Positions 61,080-64,000 of a DNA stretch of 64,000 nt are shown here, piece after piece. Origin of the DNA: Motacilla alba alba (Eukaryota > Chordata > Aves > Passeriformes > Motacillidae); NCBI RefSeq assembly GCF_015832195.1, contig NC_052018.1, positions 57,845,666 through 57,909,665 of the forward strand. Direction: 5' to 3'. The translations under genes were made by a program, and so were the position numbers. The notes beneath the pieces are model-generated. The model worked only from the letters and a program-made list of their open reading frames with translations, had not been told where the DNA came from and searched no databases. The first letter of the stretch is position 1, and each line of letters starts with the position of its first letter.

Positions 61080-64000
61080 CCTGTGTTTGAGGATACCAAC
61101 CTCCAGGGGAATATCCCAAGGCAGAGTGTTTCTTATAGCTTGTAAACAGGAGTCTTTTCTGTTTCCTCTGCTAATCCCATGGAGTTGCTAAGCCATGAAA
61201 CCCATCCATTGTGTATCTCCTGTCACACCAGCCCAGCAGACCTCTGCTCATTTGTCTAGGTAGCAAATAGCTTCTGTGCTCTCTGTACAGCACGGAGTTC
61301 AGTCATGTGTGGACCTAATGGAAAGTCCTTAGGTGTTGCTGGGGTGGGAATTAATAAAATGGTCCTTACTGAAACTTTTCCTAGCAATTGATGGTGATAA
61401 TTTCTCATCCTGAAATGCAGGCTGTCCTGCCCTGCACCGTATGCTGGGCTTTAAACTATTTCCCCCCTCCCCTCCACTGCCAGTAAGACATCTAGCAATG
61501 AAGCCACATTAAAGAGGAATTCCATAGGTCTGTACCACCCACTCCTCCCACTCCCATCAAAGAGTTTTCTATGGAGTCTGAACACTTGTTTCTCTGAATT
61601 GGGTGTTCTAGGGTTGGAAGCTGTCTTTCTGCCGCTCCATGTCTTTATTTGTGGATGCAGGCTCTTGACAGCACTGTACTTTCATGTTTGTTTTAATTAT
61701 TTCCCTATTCTTTGCATAGAACAATTTTCTTATGCACAGCTGGGATTTCAAAGTTGGGGAAATGGAAAATAAATCTCTAAGGCCACAGGCTTAGGTGTTG
61801 ATTCACAAACTGTTTAGCTTGACTGAAAATGCTTTTCCACTAATTAAAAAAACCAACTCTTGTCCTGTGCCAGCAAAGGAAGAGGAGTGCTAAAGACTTG
61901 GAAATCCTTTTGTCAGCCACAGATCTTCTGGAACCAGAATATACAGATACTTTAATAAATGTGTTTTTATTTTATCCAAGGGAAAAGCTAGAAGTAGGAG
62001 TTCAAATGTGCAGAGTCAGCTATTGTTTTAGCACTGCACTCTGTCACCCCACACAGCACCTTTAGCCATACTCCCATCATGTTTTCATTTGGCAGCCTTC
62101 CCAAGAAGAGGAATGAGTGATGTCTGCTTACTGTTTCACTTAGCCAACCAGCGATTCTTCTTTATTGCTTTCAGTGAATGTGTAAGTTTAAAAAAAAGTG
62201 CCACTGCCTTGCATTTCAGATTATATTAAGAATTTCTGCTAAAACACAAACGGCTTAGTAACAGTAAGCCCAGACGTTCTCACTTTATAATTAAACTGTG
62301 ATGTCATAATTAAAAATAGGCATTGAGACTAAAGTGAATGTTTGAGGTACTTGAAGTATTAAATGTGTAAGTTACAAGTAAATAGTGCCTTTGTATATTC
62401 TCTGGTTAAATGCATGTTTTTTTCAGCAGAATCATAGTTTTGTTGGAGTATAAAGTAGTTTTAAGTACTTACGTTGTATAACTGGGAAGGGATCCTGTCA
62501 GACAGTGCTGCACTGATGGGCATTCACTTATGGTACTCAATTTAAAATAGACCAGGGCTTCTCTTGGAAGTGGGACTTAGCTGCAACCTGATGGAATGTA
62601 GTATGGCTAGGGACTCACTGCTGTTGTCTCTGGCTTTGCAGAGATGTGTTCTGTTGGTGAGGAAGTCAGGAGGATGTTCCAAAGGAGAAGAAATTAAGGA
62701 GGAAGGGAATAGGGGTTGTTTTCAGCAGTCTCAGGGATTGGCTGTGGGGAGTTAAAAAGATTAACTCCTTTCTCCAGTAGGTGAAGAGCTTAACAAGTCA
62801 GGTGTCCAAATTAGGATGCAAAAGATGGAAATACTGAGCATAGTCTCAGACCAGATGCTTGGTTATATGAATGCTGTGTTTCACTTAATACCAACTTTTG
62901 GCAGCAAGACTGATTTCAGGAATCCCAGCTAAGGTGTGTGTCCCTGCCCCGACTTGCTTTTTCTGCTGGTACCTTTCAGTGCTCAGAACTGAACTGTTGG
63001 AGCAATTCTTCCTGCTTCACACGGGCTTTGCCTTTATGATAAGGTGGATGTGTGGACTGATATGGGTTGCAGTAGGGTTTTTTCCCTGGGGCATGTTTTA
63101 GCCTGGCTGACTGTCTCTGGTATGTGCAGCTGCACAAACAGCAATGCTGCCTCTGTTACACTGGCACATGGGTGAGTGTGAGCAGCAGAGGAAACAAGGA
63201 TGTAAGGAAGATCTATTGTAGCTGGTCTGCTGTCCATGGAAATCCTTATCAAGGCCTACATGAAAAACAGATAATCTGAAGTCAGCTGTTAGAAGTGAAG
63301 GAAGAGATGAAGAGTGAAGGAAATGTGAGAAAACGTTAGCAGAAATTAAGCACTACAAAATTATGTTTTAGTGAAAACATTGCTGTAAGTAAGGGAAGAA
63401 ATAAGATTTTGTAATAAGCAGCACCATTTGGCACTAATATCATGTGTTGAAAGTGAGATGGACTGGAAGTGGCAGTATGGCTGGATGATAACCCTGGTAT
63501 GATTCAGTGTAGATAATCAATGCAATCCTGGCAATGAGAGGCTTTCACCTTTATCACTGTTGATTTCATGGTTTAATCATTCTCTATCAAGTAATGAAAT
63601 GTACCACTACATAAATACTGTTTTTGTGAAAGCAGTTTGGCTTTAGCACTTGTTATGCTTTAGCCTAGGAGATAATCCTATTTATGGTGTGGGTGCTTGG
63701 CAGCCTCAGCAAGCGTGTGTGTTTGTGCTTGCCTCAAAAGCAGCATATGGCTTTGGTAGCTCTAAATGTGTGAGACTTCAGAAGTGAACATTCTCTCTGG
63801 CAGGAGTGGCAAGATTGTTGTTTCTGAGAGAATCCTAATGAATTGTCTGCAGATATTTGTATTGTGTGGCCCTGAAGCATCTTCTCATATTCAATGTAAA
63901 TTTACCTACGTATTTTGTGACACCATTGTCTCAGGAAGCTGAAATTGAATTTGGAGCAAATTCTCCGAAGCTGCCATAATTCCTTCAGCAGTAGTACTAA

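Larger units (their letters stand above)
55158..64000 (+). other. MTHFD1L: MTHFD1L intron after exon m (partial)
   Basis: At least 8.8 kb of phase 0 intron. I could not find the expected next exon (VPxVDKIR). A compositionally distinct, GC-richer block lies at about 55470-56650. A T15 run lies at 58232-58246 and a 26-base tandem pair at 61025-61079. No CR1 copy is recognised. Confidence 0.8.

Noticed and set aside
55158..64000. Search for the next MTHFD1L exon (VPxVDKIR...)
   Set aside because: No stretch with the right residues and splice sites was seen; the exon is presumed to lie beyond the window.

Overview
The window is vertebrate nuclear DNA, almost certainly from a bird. One large spliced gene runs along the + strand. 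Its introns hold several CR1 LINE fragments with the typical avian CR1 3' end (copies of an ATTCTATGA-type tail and degraded ORF2 remnants ending in the ESVQRRA..KMV region). They also hold one solo LTR of a type I recognise from bird endogenous retroviruses. There are no bacterial-style operons, CRISPR arrays, tRNA or rRNA genes.

The gene is MTHFD1L, the mitochondrial monofunctional C1-tetrahydrofolate synthase (formate--tetrahydrofolate ligase). Thirteen consecutive internal exons lie between 5043 and 55157. All have GT-AG junctions and matching phases, and together they give 1,330 coding bases (443 whole codons plus one leading base) with no stop or frameshift. They cover most of the ligase domain, from just before the ATP-binding loop (GEGKST) through both family signatures ([10 protein letters not shown] and [13 protein letters not shown]) to a segment ending in LYSLK. 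The first exons (mitochondrial targeting sequence and inactive dehydrogenase-like domain) and the last exons lie outside the window.

Layout: 1-5042 is upstream intron. From 5043 to 9882 five exons lie close together, separated by introns of 0.85-1.3 kb. From 9883 to 31418 four exons are separated by introns of 3-7 kb that carry CR1 fragments (12.4, 14.1, 16.4-17.1 and 25.9-26.5 kb), a perfect 30-bp hairpin (30.0 kb) and a solo LTR (30.7-31.26 kb). The LTR ends under 50 bases before an exon. From 31419 to 51547 is a 20-kb intron with almost no recognisable repeats but a strong CpG island at about 43.74-44.18 kb. From 51548 to 55157 four exons lie close together, and 55158-64000 is the start of another long intron.

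The points most worth a second look are the intronic CpG island (possible internal promoter), the perfect hairpin, the LTR beside a splice acceptor, and an unusually long open frame at 22357-23091. I saw no convincing evidence of a new multi-gene system.
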